DNA from: Torymus aiolomorphi
Taxonomy: Eukaryota; Arthropoda; Insecta; Hymenoptera; Torymidae
Direction of reading: 5' to 3'
DNA length: 64,000 nucleotides
Assembly (NCBI GenBank): GCA_036365515.1
Contig: CM070874.1
Coordinates: 19,478,209-19,542,208, forward strand
How positions within the stretch are numbered: position 1 is the first letter of the stretch; every line of letters starts with the position of its first letter. Made by a program: the position numbers and the translations under genes. Of this stretch, positions 43,139 to 55,215 are shown in pieces. Below the pieces are notes generated by a model that worked only from the letters and a program-made list of their open reading frames with translations, had not been told where the DNA came from and did no database searches.

Positions 43139-43570
43139 GGTAAGTTTCAAGAGTGTGCGTATAGCTAGAAATGGCGAGCATGCCAATCCATACGTCACGG
43201 TAGTCAGGCGATAAGTTTGAATTGGTTCACTCTTCCCAAAACGCCACAAAATCGACTGATAGGATTGATCAAATTGTGCGACACCAATTTGACTGAACAT
43301 TTTTTCCACGTCAGCTGAAAGTGCGATCTTATACCTACGCCAGGCACAGATCAAAGCAACGGGATTATGAAGAAGATTGGGTCCAACGTGTAGAAGAACG
43401 TAGAACGAAACCCCTGTTTTGCTTTTACTCAAACCATTAAACACAGTTCGTAATTTGGTAGTCGTACTGGTTTCCTTCCACACACGATGACGCGGTAAAT
43501 AGGCTTGACTTTTGTTAGATAACGAAACAAAACTCGAGGAGAGTGACATATGACCTAGGTCATGTGTTTG
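43139..43570 (-). pseudogene. BEL/Pao RT, N-terminal and palm part
   Basis: YLPRHRVWKETSTTTKLRTV is the BEL RT entry block, followed by IALSADVEKMFSQIGV with the first catalytic Asp and TYGLACSPFLAIRTL. The frame is open until the MITE border. Upstream of about 43570 similarity is lost. Confidence 0.7.
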
Positions 43571-43574
43571 AAAT

Positions 43575-43689
43575 TCCGAACGTTCACAGTGAACGAAAGA
43601 ACTAAAATTTGCGATTTACATTATAACCGGTTTAAAACCATGAAACAGGGTAGCAATGGATCAAAAACCGTGTAAAAACTAATTTAACA
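43575..43689. other. Left edge of the foldback, outside the satellite
   Basis: A short unique sequence between the broken BEL RT and the first satellite unit, containing GAACGTTCACAGTGAACG, a near-palindrome close to the probable terminus. The right-hand counterpart is beyond the window. Confidence 0.4.
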
Positions 43690-46503
43690 CTTCGCCACCC
43701 CCATGAACCACCCCCAAAACCACCCTTACAGACAAGTCAATTTTCCCATAGCGACACACACGAAAACTAAAATTCCCAGAGTCACAATAAATTCGCTAGG
43801 AAAAATTTTGCGACTGGTACTTGAAGGAAAGGTCCCGCACGACCTAAAAAAAAATTATGAAGGAAATCACTTTACCGGAAAACCCCTTCACGGCGATATA
43901 CTGTGTCTTAAACATGAAAAAAAATTCCCAGAGCCGCAATTACGTCGTTCGGAAAAATGTTTTGACAGTTTCTTGTAGACCTAGTCCCCACATGCTGAGA
44001 AAAAATCATGAAGCGAAATAGCTTTTCCGGAAAAGCCCCCCCCGATATACAGTGTCGAAAACGAGAAAAAAAATTCTCAGAGCCGCAATAACGTCGATCG
44101 GAAAAATGTTTCGACGGTTTCTTCTAGATAACGTTTCCAAATGCTTAGGCAAAAATTATGAACGAAATAGCTTTTCCGGAAAAGCCCCCCAGGGCGATAT
44201 ACTGTGTCTTAAAAACGAAAAAAAGTTCCCAGATCCGCAATTACGTGGTTCGGAAAAATTTTAAGACGGTATCTTGTAGATCAAGTCCCCAAATGCTTAG
44301 AAAAAAATTATGAACGAAATAGCTTTTCCCGAAAAGTCCCCCCAGGGCGATATACTGTGTCTTAAGAGAGAAAAAAATTCCCAGAGCCGCAATTACGTCG
44401 TTCGGAAAAATGTTTCGATGGTTTCTTGTAGATCAAATCATCAAATGCTTAGAAAAAAATTATGAACGAAATAGCTCTTCCGGAAAAGCCCCCCCAAGGG
44501 CGATATATAGTGTCGAAAACAGGAAAAAAATTTCCCAGAGCCGCAATTAAGTCGTTCGGAAAAATGTTTCGACGGTTTCTTGTAGATAACGTTTCCAAAT
44601 GCTTAGAAAAAAATTATGAACGAAATAGTTTTTCCGTAAAAGCCCCCCCAGGGCGATATACTGTGTCTTAAGCATGGGAAAAAATTCCCAGAGTCGCAAT
44701 AAAGTCTTTCGGAAAAATATTAAGACGTTTTCTTCTAGATCAGGTCCCCAAATGCTTAGAAAAAAATCATGAACGAAATAGCTTTTCCGGAAAAGTCACC
44801 CCACGGCGATATACTGTGTCTTAAGCATGAGAAAAAATTCCCAGAGCCGCAATTAAGTCTTTCGGAAAAATATTAAGACGGTTTCTTGTAGATCAGGTCC
44901 CCAAATGCTTAGAAAAAAATTATGAACGAAATACCTTTTCCGGAAAAGCCCCCCTAGGACGATATACTGTGTCTTAAACGTGAAAAAAAATATTACCAGA
45001 GACGCAATTAAGTCATTCGGAAAAATGTTAAGACGGTTTCTTGTAGATCAAGTCCCCAAATGCTTAGACCAAGATTATGAACGAAATAGCTTTCCAGGAA
45101 AAGCCCCCCCAGGGCAATATACTGTGTCTTAAACATGAAAACAAATTCCCAGAGCCACAATTAAGTCGTTCGGAAAAATGTTAAGACGGTTTTTTGTAGA
45201 CCAAGTCCCCACATGCGTAGAAAAAATCATGAACGAAATAGCATTTCCGGAAAAGCCCCCCCCCCCAAGGCGATATACTTTGTGTTAAACACGAGAAAAA
45301 ATTCCCAGAGCCGCAATTACGTCGTTAGGAAAAATGTTTCGATGGTTTCTTGTAAATCGAGTCCCCAAATGCTTAGAAAAAAATTATGAACGAAATAGCT
45401 TTTCCGGAAAAGGCCCGCAGTGCGATATACTGTGTCTTAAGAGTGAACAAAAATTCCCAGAGCCGCAATCGAGTCGTTCGGAAAAATGTTAAGACGGTAT
45501 CTTGTAGATCAAGACCCCAAATGCATAGAAAAAAATTATGAACGAAATAGCTTTTCCGGAAAAGCCCCCCCAGGGCGATATACTGTATCTTAAACACGAA
45601 AAAAAATTCCCAGAGCCGCAATTACGTTGTTCGGAAAAATGTTTCGACGGCTTCTTGTAGGCAAAGACCCAAAATGCTAAGAAAAAGATTATGAACGAAA
45701 TAGCTTTTCCGGAAAAGCCCCCGAGGGCGATATACAGTGTCATAAACACGAAAAAAAATTCCAAGAGCCGCTATTACGTCGTTCGGAAAAATGTTTCGAA
45801 GGTTTCTTGCAGATAACGTTTCCAAATGCTTAGAAAAAAATTATGAACGAAATAGCTTTTCCGGAAAATCCCCCCGAAGGCGATATACTGTGTCTTAAAC
45901 ATGAAAAAAAATTCCCAGAGTCGCAATTAAGTCGTTCGGAAAAATGTTCAGACGGTTTTTTGTAGACCAAGTCCCCACATGCTTAGAAAAAAATCATGAA
46001 CGAAACAGCTTTTCCGGAAAAGCCCCCCAGGGCGATATACTGTGTATTAAACATAAAAAAAAATTCCCAGTGCCGCAATTAAGTCGTTCGGAAAAATGTT
46101 AAGACGGTTTCTTGTAGACCCAGTCCCCACATGCTTAGAAAAAAATCGTGAACGAAATAGCTTTTCCGGAAAAGCCTCCCCAGGGCGATATACAGTGTCG
46201 AAAACGGGAAAATTTCCCAGAGCCGCAGTTACGTCGTTCGGAAAAATGTTTCGACGGTTTCTTATAGATAACGTTTCCAACTGCTTAGAAAAAAATTATG
46301 AACGAAATAGCTCTTCCGGAAAAGCCCCCCCCAGGGCGATATACTGTGTCTTAAACATGAAAGAAAAATTCCCAGAGGCGCTATTAGGTCGTTCGGAAAA
46401 ATGTTAAGACGGTTTCTTGTAGACCAAGTCCCCACGTGCTTAGAAAAAAATCATGAACGAAATAGCTTTTCCGGAAAAGCCCCCCCAGGGCGATATACTG
46501 TGT
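43690..46503 (+). repeat. ~153-bp satellite array, left arm, ~18 units
   Basis: The unit is recognised by GGCGATATACTGTGTCTTAA, CCCAGAGCCGCAATTACGTC, GTTCGGAAAAATGTTTCGAC, TTTCTTGTAGATCAAG, CCCCAAATGCTTAGAAAAAA and GAACGAAATAGCTTTTCCGG. Spacing of the GATATAC mark ranges from 149 to 160 bp. The first unit (to about 43900) is the most diverged. Frames of 60-100 codons within it are by-products. Confidence 0.95.
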
Positions 46504-47635
46504 CTTTTTTTAGTCAGTACTTACATTGCTATAATGCTTTAAAAAGTAGAACATGTGATTTGGAAAAATTCGTTACTTTTTCTTATTCGAAGGTGCTAAG
46601 AAACAACAACATTTTTATAAGAAAAAATAATGTATAATAGTAATTTGAAGTATAAAATGTAAAAAGTAGTTACATGTTATAAAACAACTTTCATACTTAC
46701 ACAATAACCATTTATAACAAATTTCAAGATATTCCTCGTATTTTAAATGACTTTTTCCAGTAATACCGCACGCAATCAGCATTTGTGCGTGCCGATAGAG
46801 CGTAAACATAACGTTTGTTATACGTCGCTCAAAAGTAATTGTACAAACTACGTTTTTTCGTGTAGAAATATTTCATCACGTTATAGGAAAGAGTGTTATA
46901 ACCTTCTTTTTATTATATTACACTTTTACTGGCAATAGATCTTGGAAGTGAATTCAAAATTAACGTCAAAAAGAAGAAAATTGCATAAGAAGCCGATGCA
47001 AAATATATAAGAAGCGGCAAAATCATTTCACTGCAACACTAATCAGTGTAGTTTGGCAGCATTGGTCCTTTATTATAGAGAATCAAATTTTAAAACTTAA
47101 AAAAGCATGATACTTTTTTGAAACAATTTATCTCGTGCTGCCGTAGCAGTTTATATAAAAAATTATAATCAATTACCCTAATAAAAAACTCTTGATTTCG
47201 CCAAAAAATGTATTTGTTTCACTGATGGAAGTGGACAATACTATAAAAACAAATATGACTTCCATAATCTTTTTCATCATTTTGAAGGTTTTTCTGTTGA
47301 AGTAGAGCAGCGCTTTCACGCAACCGCGTATGGAAAAATGCATGAGAAATGATTGTGCCATTTCTTGGTCAATAGAGACGAACTTTTCCAAGAAACCTAG
47401 AGAAGTTAAAAATTTTCTTTTGGATAAGAAATTCCTCAAGGTTTGTAAATAAGAAGATCACTGTTTGAAAATAAAAGAATAAGTTTTAAAATTTATATAA
47501 AAGAGAAAAAAAATGTCTTCAAATGATAAATTAGAAACAATTAATTAAAACTAAAACAAAGGTTAAAATTAGCAAAAAAAGTTTCTGTAACTCTATCATT
47601 TCAGTTTATTAAGCTGTTGCGATGCGCCGCTGTCT
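46504..47635 (+). repeat. Foldback block B (left copy)
   Basis: Non-satellite, AT-rich. It matches 57612-58173 and 59446-59960 inverted (for example ACCGCACGCAATCAGCATTT and AACACTAATCAGTGTAGTTT). An 88-codon frame on the minus strand (47439-47173) has an 87-codon homologue in B' (57741-58004) at ~85% identity, but the opposite strand is also partly open. Coding status is unresolved. 47586-47606 preserves the empty site of the BEL/Pao insertion. Confidence 0.7.
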
Positions 47636-47639
47636 TTTA

Positions 47640-48954
47640 AATTTTATTACTTATGAATCCTTCAGTTCTCAAACTTGAAATTTTGGGGTTTTGAAACTGA
47701 AGACTTGTACTTTTGAATGAAATATTTAATTACAAAAATAAACATGTTATTCTTTTAGAAAAACCAGTCCGAACTTTCAAGTCAAGTTTTTGACAAAAGC
47801 ATTTCGGAGAATAAACCATAGCATTACTGGAAAAAGTGGTAAAAAAGGTATCGATATATGTTCATTGTTTTTTCCGAGAGACTCATAATATGATTACGAG
47901 CGAGTTGAACAGAGCGCATTTTACGCGAAAAAAGCTCGGCACGCGCCCGCTGGCTGGTTTCTGGCGGACGTTTCGATATGCACTATAAGTGTACCGATCA
48001 GCACGAAGTGCCTCGCAGCTCGCGAGTCGTCTGCGCCCGCATACGCGCTATGAGTGTACTGGTCCATGCGGAGTGGGGGAATGTGGAGAAAAACCGGCTC
48101 GGCCAGCGCAGCACGCGAGAGCTAGCTGCGCTCGAATATATATATATACAAATATCAAGCTGCCGGAGGGGAAGGGGAGCGGAGCCTGGGGCCGCGTGTT
48201 GCGGCCTCGACGGCAATATTGTCATATGAGCGTTCGCGTGCTGACTGTCGCTTTGACACTCGGGAGCCATTTTTCAGTTTCTAGCGATTCTACCTGACCC
48301 AGGAGACGGAAATTTGTTCGCTTCTGTCTCCCCATTTATGTAATTGGATAAAATAACCATCGCTTTTTATAGAGTTTCATTCATCGATCATAAATTTCGA
48401 GATTACGATTTAACAAAATTGCTTTTTAAAAACCTTGATTTTAATCCATTTCTTTAAACGAAAACTTCAAATAGAAACAATCTATTGCGATCAGAATAAT
48501 TATTTCTTGAAAATTCAGGCAATTTAAGGATTAAAATGTTACATTCGACATCTACGAAGAACCAATATTCAAAGATTTATAAATTTTTCAAATATTAATT
48601 TTCAGTATTTAAGACATTTTTTATTATAGTCAAAAAATTAAACATCGAGTAGAAATTATTACATTTGCTTACCGTTTACCATTTAAAAAGAGATGTGCAT
48701 AGTTAATATTACCTTGTATTATAAATAATTCACATTAATATTCGAGTAAATCTCAGGAACTCTTAACTTATTGGGAACTCCAAAGTTTAAGCAGACAAAT
48801 GAACTAAAGCTCAAAATTTTTGCCTTTCAATAAAAAATAAAAAATAAAAAAACAATTATAAATAATGGTAAAGAATCAGCTGCGTACACAATATTAAAAA
48901 AAGGTCGAAAAATCAGTCATTTTTTATGTTATTAATGTGCTTTGCCAATCGATT
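47640..48954 (+). repeat. Foldback block A (left copy)
   Basis: The inverse of 49883-51045, from GACGGCGG/CCGCTGTC-type ends to the shared inner edge GTGCTTTGCCAATCGAT. 47980-48300 is a GC-rich islet with a short TA run (48138-48150). ~280 bp of this copy (about 47705-47985) is absent from A'. Confidence 0.75.
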
Positions 48955-49882
48955 TACTTATAATTAATAATTACACAACAAATTCAATGCATATTATAAT
49001 TGAAATAACTAAATCAATAAAGAACATTAGTCATTCCATTTAATTTTTTATTTAGCAATCATAAGAAATACGTAAAACTGATGTGATGTTTGAAAGAAGA
49101 TTGATACTTTATATTTTCACATATAATTGTAATAACGATTATTGTAATAACGATTATTTCTTAGAAAACAGAAACTTTTAAAGTAATAATTTTAGTGTAG
49201 ATTCTTATCTATTCAAAGATCAAATACGCAAATGCCAGTATTTATAAGAGTTGTAGTTTAGAATAAAGACCAAATTTTCCTTAATTTTTGGATTTAAAAG
49301 TAGCGCCAAAAAAATATACCATTCAATCACCGGGCTTGTAAATAATTTTTTTTCAAATTCAGAAAAGCTTAAAGAACAAGAAAAACTGTGTCCTGTAGAT
49401 GTGTCTTCAAAATTAAATCGCTTTTTCAAGTTTCGTCGTTTAGAAAAAAAGGTGACATTTTATTCCTGAATTTCTTTTTAATCGAAAATTGACGTTGAAG
49501 TATCGCCAAAAAATAATACCGTTAAATTAAGCTTGTAGATATTTCTTTTTATGTTCAGAAAAGCTGAAAGAACAATTAAAACTTGACCCATGAGCGTACC
49601 GCTAAATTTTTTTTCATTTTTTTCGAGACATAAGAGGAAAATAATTTTGAGAATAGTAGATATACTATTACCATACCCTCGCCAAAATATCATACTCGCA
49701 TTTTTGAGTCGGGAGCGAAAATGGACTTTTGGAAAGGGTATGGTGAATAAATCTTTTATATGGGCTAATTTTCATAGTAGATCGACGTATCAGGGCTCAA
49801 ATTAAAGATTTTGGCACACAGAAAAGCTAAACAAATTGTGCAACGATCGTAATTGTGTTCCTGTTTCTATATACATAAATAT
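48955..49882. other. Central loop of the foldback, with a ~250-bp-spaced direct repeat
   Basis: AT-rich. Two related segments (about 49300-49440 and 49500-49630) share AATAATACCGTT/AATATACCATT, TCAGAAAAGCT(T/G)AAAGAACA and flanking phrases. No gene is supported; the two minus-strand frames here are homologous to each other but low-complexity. Confidence 0.5.
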
Positions 49883-51045
49883 ATCGATTGGCAAAGCACA
49901 TTAATAACATAAAAAATGACTGATTTTTCGACCTTTTTTTAATTTTGTGTACGCAGCTAATTCTTTACCATCATTTATAATTGTTTTTTTATTTTTTATT
50001 GAAGGGCAAAAATTTTGAGCTTTAGTTCATTTGACTGCTTAAAATTTGGAATTCCCAATAAGTTAAGAGTTCCTGAGATTTACTCGCATATTAACGTGAA
50101 TTATTTATATTACAAAGTAATATTCACTATGCACATCTCTTTTTAGATGGTAAACGGTAAGCAACTGTAAAAAATTATTTCTACTCGATGTTTAATTTTT
50201 TGACTATAATAAAAAATCTCTTAAATATTGAAAATTAATATTTGAAAAATTTATAACTCTTTGAATACTGGTTCTTCGTAGATGTCGAATGCAACATTAA
50301 AATCTTATAATTGACTGAATTTTGAAGAAACAATTATTCTTAGGTTGATTCTTGACGCTAATGGTAGTAGTGTATAGTATAGATTTTAATCAGTGTTTTA
50401 ATAAAAAAAAATTTTTTTAATATTTAAACACCTGGTAGTGATTGGCCATCAGCTTCCTGAAATCTATCTATCTAAATAATTATTCTGATCGCAATAGATT
50501 GTATCTATTTGTTTAAATTAAGTTTTGGTTTAAAGAAATGCATTAATATCAAGGTTTTTAAAAAGCAATTTTGTTAAATTGTAACTTCGAAATTTAGGAT
50601 CTACAAATCAAACGCTATAAAAAGCGATGGTTATTTTATCCAAATGCATAAATGGGGAGACAGAAGCGAAAAAATTTCCAACTCCTGGTCCAGGTAGAAT
50701 TGCTAGAAACTGAAAAACGGCTCCCGAGTGTCAAAGCGACAGTCAGCACACGCACGCTCATATGACAACATTGCCGCCGAGGCCGCAGCACACGGTCCCA
50801 GGCTCCGCTCCCCTGGCCCCTCCGGCAGCTTGATGTTTGTAAATAGATATTCGAGCGCAGCTAGCTCTCGCGTGCTGCGCTGACCGAGCCCGTCTTTCTC
50901 CCAATTCCCCCACTCTGCGCCGACGAGTACACTCATAGCGTGTATTCGTGCGTATTGAAGTCTTCAGTTTCAAAACCCCAAAATTTCAAGTTGGAGAACT
51001 GAAGGGTTCATAAGTAATTAAGTTAAAAAGACGGCGGCGCGTTGC
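49883..51045 (-). repeat. Foldback block A' (right copy)
   Basis: The inverse of A. Relative to A it carries a ~120-bp insertion at about 50341-50462 and lacks ~280 bp near 50957. Confidence 0.75.
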
Positions 51046-51055
51046 AACAGTTTAA

Positions 51056-51195
51056 CCTTTAGACTGCCGGCATTTTTACGTTAAAAATGAATATTTTTAG
51101 AAGGTAAAATTTATTTATATAAATATCTAATATGTCGAAACGAGTTTTCAAGGTCACAGCTAGCTCATATATGAGTCAGGTCGGCAATCTAAAGG
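51056..51195. mobile_element. 140-bp TTAA-type MITE
   Basis: Preceded by TTAA (51052-51055) and followed by TAAA (51196-51199, probably a mutated duplication). The ends CCTTTAGACTGCCGGCAT and GGTCGGCAATCTAAAGG are inverted. Its AAAATGCCGGC plus terminal CTAAAGG layout in reverse matches the 28216-28353 MITE. The inner palindrome is different (CTCATATATGAG). Confidence 0.7.
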
Positions 51196-51205
51196 TAAAT
51201 GAAAT

Positions 51206-51210
51206 GATAG
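51206..51210 (+). other. Target-site duplication GATAG (left)
   Basis: Repeated at 57607-57611 directly outside the other LTR. The uninterrupted site (CTATC, inverse) is seen in block B at 47592-47596. Confidence 0.9.
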
Positions 51211-52504
51211 TGTTTGGGAATTCAGTAATTTGAATTCCCGCGGTTATGCTCAGCTCGGTACGACTCACGGCGCTGCCACGGCGCGGCAGCACCTCGCGGC
51301 CTCTCGGCGGAACAGCCGAGACACTACACTGATTCACAAGGTGAATTCGCGCTTTTTCGGTCTCTCTCGCTCTCTCACATGCAAATGTGAGAGAGATTGT
51401 GATTTGATTCGCGAAGTGAATCGTGAAGGCCAAGAAGACGGAAGTGCTCACTCTTTGAAAAACTCAGTCTGCGGCTGCTACTAAAACGGCAGCAGTTCTC
51501 ACCCAGACCCGGTATAGTCTACAGTGTGCTCGCTGCGAGGCTGCATGGTGACTAGTATGGTGCCTCATACTCGGACTCTCGTCTCATTCAGCGGATCATC
51601 TCACACGGCATCTACTCATACAAAGCGGCTCACTGTTCGGTAGTGAAGCGTGCTCGACACGAGGCCGCTCTCTCTCACTCTCTCAATGTACATACGGCGT
51701 GCTCGCAACGAGGCCGCATGGACTTTTATACGGCATACTCTCAGTCAGCTGTATCTCTCAAACGGAACTTCTCATACGGCAGTGCTTTCATACGGCAGTG
51801 CTTCTCACACGGCAGCTTCTGACATGGCATAGTCTCACCGGCTCGCTGCCTCTAGCTAGCCATGAGGCAACCACTCTCGGTAACCGTTACGCAAGACTCA
51901 ACTGGCGGTGCTCAACTGGCTTTTACCAACTCTCCTGTTTCACTGGCTCCTCTCACTGGCTGCAACTCTTCTCACTGGCTACAACTCTTCTCGCTTGATA
52001 TAACTCATCTGCGGTTACAACTCAATTGGCTTCATCTCTATGGACTGTGTGATTCAACCGGCTTCCTCATTCTTCTCCAAATTAATACAATTTCTATGAA
52101 GCTAAGGTAAACTCACACACACACCTACACACAGCCATTTTGATGACTCAAGCAAGCAGTAATCTCATCTCAACCACAAGAAATCAATAACATTCATTGT
52201 GTGTATTTATGCTAGCAGTAAACTCAACGGAATTTACTAATTCAAACTCAGCAATTCTCTGAAATCTCACTCACATAGAAACACTCAAACATAATCTTTG
52301 TAACACTCATACACTCAAACATAAACTTGTAACACTCAGATACTCAACCAAGCTTTGTAATATTCAACCAATTTATGTAATAGAGTTAAGTTTATAGACA
52401 GTTTTATAATATACTGAAATTTAATTTATTAAAGTGTTTGGCTCTCAATTTATTTGTAAACACCCACAGCATGTCCTCATTAAAAATTATGGCATTCCCA
52501 AACA
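51211..52504 (+). mobile_element. 5' LTR of the young BEL/Pao element (1294 bp)
   Basis: Starts TGTTTGGGAATTCAG and ends GGCATTCCCAAACA, so the ends are TGTTTG…CAAACA, a proper inverted terminus. The first 30 bp contain GGGAATTC…GAATTCCC. Inside, ATTTAATTTATTAAAG lies near 52418. Frames within (60-99 codons) recur in the 3' LTR and are not called genes. Confidence 0.9.
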
Positions 52505-52507
52505 TTT

Positions 52508-52523
52508 TGGTCCTTCGAGCCGG
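52508..52523 (+). promoter_or_regulatory. Primer-binding site
   Basis: TGGTCCTTCGAGCCGG starts 3 bases after the 5' LTR. TGG as complement of a tRNA CCA end in exactly this position identifies it as the minus-strand cDNA priming site. The tRNA was not assigned. Confidence 0.75.
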
Positions 52524-53229
52524 ATTAAACATGCTGTGGTGTGTATTAGAGCCAGTGAACTTTACTCATTATTAAACTGTTTTCATGCATTGGATCCACG
52601 TCGGAAAAACTCGAGAGGATGCTGGGGCCAAGGAGATTGACATACTCATGGATGTGATTCTCACCAGTGACTTGGACACGCTCAATATTCAAACGGACAA
52701 CCTCAAGGAAGGAACGGACAAACTCTTACTACATGTGGATGGACATATGCACACACCTGTGTCGGTGTACAAAGTCATCGCTGCCTTGGCAGCTTACTCA
52801 GCAAAATGCTTCACCGGACTACTACAAGAACATCTCAGTCTAATTGATACATTGAATGTGCATTACTCATCTCTCTTGCACCTATTGGAAATAATCTCAA
52901 GTAATATCATTTTATTGTGGCGGTCACAATAGTCAACAGATGTATCGAGATGAAGAGATGCAACTACACTGCTGTGCTTCAGAGGATGGATTTGTGCATC
53001 AATAACTGCATATTACACATAGGTATAAGACCATGGAATTTTCACTCAAGATGGATCACGTGGATAAAATCAATCAAAAATTGGATTTCGGCGCAATCAC
53101 TCACACTCAAGGTCAACTCAGATGCAACACTCACTTACTTAATGTTCATTACTTGCAACTGCATTGGAATGATACGACACACCGGTAACATCTCATAAAC
53201 TTGGATCATGAGTCTATTTAATATCAGAA
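52524..53229 (+). pseudogene. BEL/Pao gag region, decayed
   Basis: The longest frame is 52585-52932 (115 codons). It contains SVYKVIAALAAYSAKCFTGL but no zinc knuckle was found in frame, and frames change repeatedly after 52930. The assignment rests mainly on position between the PBS and the protease. Confidence 0.45.
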
Positions 53230-53600
53230 TTATGATTTATCTCAAAAGATGCTATTCGAAGACTCAACGCTCCACGGCAACGCTATTCTAGCCCAATGAT
53301 TGGAATTGGAGGTACTCAATCAACTCACACATTAGGAAAGGTTCAAACAGACTTACAGCCCATCCACAAAATCTCAAGGTTAGGATCATTGCTCACATTA
53401 TACGCCAATTCTCATCAACTCTGACATCAGAGAAATGTGAGCAGCTTATGTGTAACCATGTGCAGAAATTATTCTTGGCAGATCCTACCATTTTGTAAAC
53501 CTCAACCTGTGGATGTACTCATTGGTGCTGAATGCTATGATCTAATTATCAATCTAACCTCATCTAGAGCAGTGTGATAGAACCTATCGCAGAATCATCA
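53230..53600 (+). pseudogene. BEL/Pao protease and downstream region, frameshifted
   Basis: MIGIGGTQSTHTLGKVQTDL (about 53296-53355) and KPQPVDVLIGAECYDLII (about 53495-53550, another frame) are the blocks that flank the BEL protease flap and its end. Single-base shifts separate them. Confidence 0.55.
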
Positions 53601-54540
53601 ATTTTGGCTGGGCATTACTCAAACAATTCAAATCATCTGTTCAATGGAAATCAATACATCAAGATCGGATTGGACTTAACGCAGAAGAATTAAGGAAATT
53701 ACTCACACGCTTCTGGGTTAAGAAGAACCACTCTCAACAACTAGAGGCAAACTCAAGAAGAAAGAAGCATTGTGTAAGCAGCACATTGTTCACACAATGA
53801 AACCATCAAGTGAGGTTATCTCAAACATCGGCTGATGCACTGAACAACTCATTTGGCAAAGCTCAAGCGTACCTCAAGCAGTTACTGTCAATTTCACTCA
53901 TGACAGCATCTATAAAAAATGGTACTACTCATTTCATGGATAAATAAACCGGACCAACTCACACACGTCGGTCAGCAACCTCACAAGGGCCATGCAGTTA
54001 TCAGGATTCTGCACGGCGGGCGGCTATCCATGAGCCAAATTGTAAATTCAATTTGTCGATGTTTCTCAAGGAATTCCTCACCAGCAACTCAATTTATAGA
54101 TTATGATGATTGCGTCACGAGATTACTCAAATTATAACGGATTTCACTTCGAATAAATTCAAATCAGAATTATATTGCCGCTCACTCAAGAAAAATTCAC
54201 AACCGGATAACTCTTTCTCAAAACTCACCACTACTCGATCCCGCATGGACAATCTCATCGGTGGATATTCTTTCAAACTCTCCTACAAGAGCTGTGGCTA
54301 CTCAAGTACTCATGGGACAAACAAGTTCAACTCAATTGCGAAGAATGGCTGCACCTTCGAGAAGATTTCACTCAACTGGATTCGGGTCTCAAAACTAATG
54401 GTTTTTCGAATACTTCGCAACAGGCAACAGCTACAGCACTCAATATTATATCCACATTTCTCACGATTGGATTATTATTTATAGTCTCATCAAGACGGAA
54501 GGCAACACTCAACCCAGACTCCATATCAAGGTTGGAGTTC
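53601..54540 (+). pseudogene. BEL/Pao RT region, heavily decayed
   Basis: Fragments such as ELRKLLTRFWVKKN (about 53690) and SFGKAQAYLKQLL (about 53850) resemble the approach to RT. No YxDD box could be found by eye. The expected length is also short, suggesting deletion of much of the RT. Confidence 0.45.
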
Positions 54541-54820
54541 AGAGCGGCAAGGTTTACTCAAGGTATGTTTGGACAAAGTTCAACTGCCAAGCGCTGATGT
54601 TCATTTATGGACAGATCAGAATATGGTATGCACACTCATAATCTCACGTGCCTCACGATGGAAAGAATCTGTTGGAATGAGGGTAACACTCAGTCAAGGA
54701 ATAGCTCCAACAACCAAGGGAAGACAATCATCATGGACATCTCAAGCTGACTCACAAAAAGGGGAACACTTTCCAGAAAGAGGCAAAGGTCACACTCACT
54801 GCAGCCACATCACATAAGGA
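54541..54820 (+). pseudogene. BEL/Pao RNase H fragment
   Basis: The frame 54569-54817 reads LPSADVHLWTDQNMVCTLII, then SRASRWKESVGMRVTLSQ. This is the RNase H block with the TD and SRWK landmarks. The end of the frame runs out of register. Confidence 0.6.
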
Positions 54821-55215
54821 AATTTCATGGGATCTCGTCAATACACACTCATTACTCATTAGATTACTCAAAATTACTGGCTAGCTAATGCTAGCTGGTG
54901 ATCATTCCAAGGCAAACGGCAAAGTTCAACAAAGACGAGATTCACAGCTGATATAATCAGCAAAGAAAAAATCTTCTGGATCAAGAAAACTCAGCAAGTT
55001 CGTTTTCAATACTGAACTCAATATGCTGAAATATCTCAAGTCCCACGGATTCAACTACTCAATAGATTGACTGTATAGACTCAGATGGAATCATCATGGT
55101 AGGAGATCGGTTTTACAAAACTCAACTGGAATATCACTCAACATCCAGTAACATTATTACGGTGCAGTCAACTCATCACTGATCATTCGGAATTCTCACA
55201 TACCAATATTTCTCG
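54821..55215 (+). other. Body of the BEL/Pao element, no readable frame
   Basis: Dense in CTCA and CTCAA. Expected to hold the RNase H end and integrase zinc region, but nothing is readable. Confidence 0.4.

Larger units (their letters stand above)
39957..43570 (-). mobile_element. BEL/Pao-type retrotransposon, 3' half (minus strand), 5' truncated
   Basis: On the minus strand: RT (43549-42597, interrupted by a MITE), RNase H side (42581-42180), decayed middle (42180-41262), integrase (41262-40316), then 3' LTR (about 40300-39957). Gag and protease are absent. Similarity ends abruptly at about 43570, where the satellite foldback begins, so the element was probably cut by that insertion or by a deletion. 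Confidence 0.75.

Noticed and set aside
43703..46637. Many 60-100 codon frames on both strands
   Set aside because: Repeated translation of the same ~153-bp satellite unit; the same applies to 60247-63966.
51230..52110. Frames of 60-99 codons repeated at 56298-57178
   Set aside because: They lie in the LTRs and recur because the LTRs are duplicates; no protein features.
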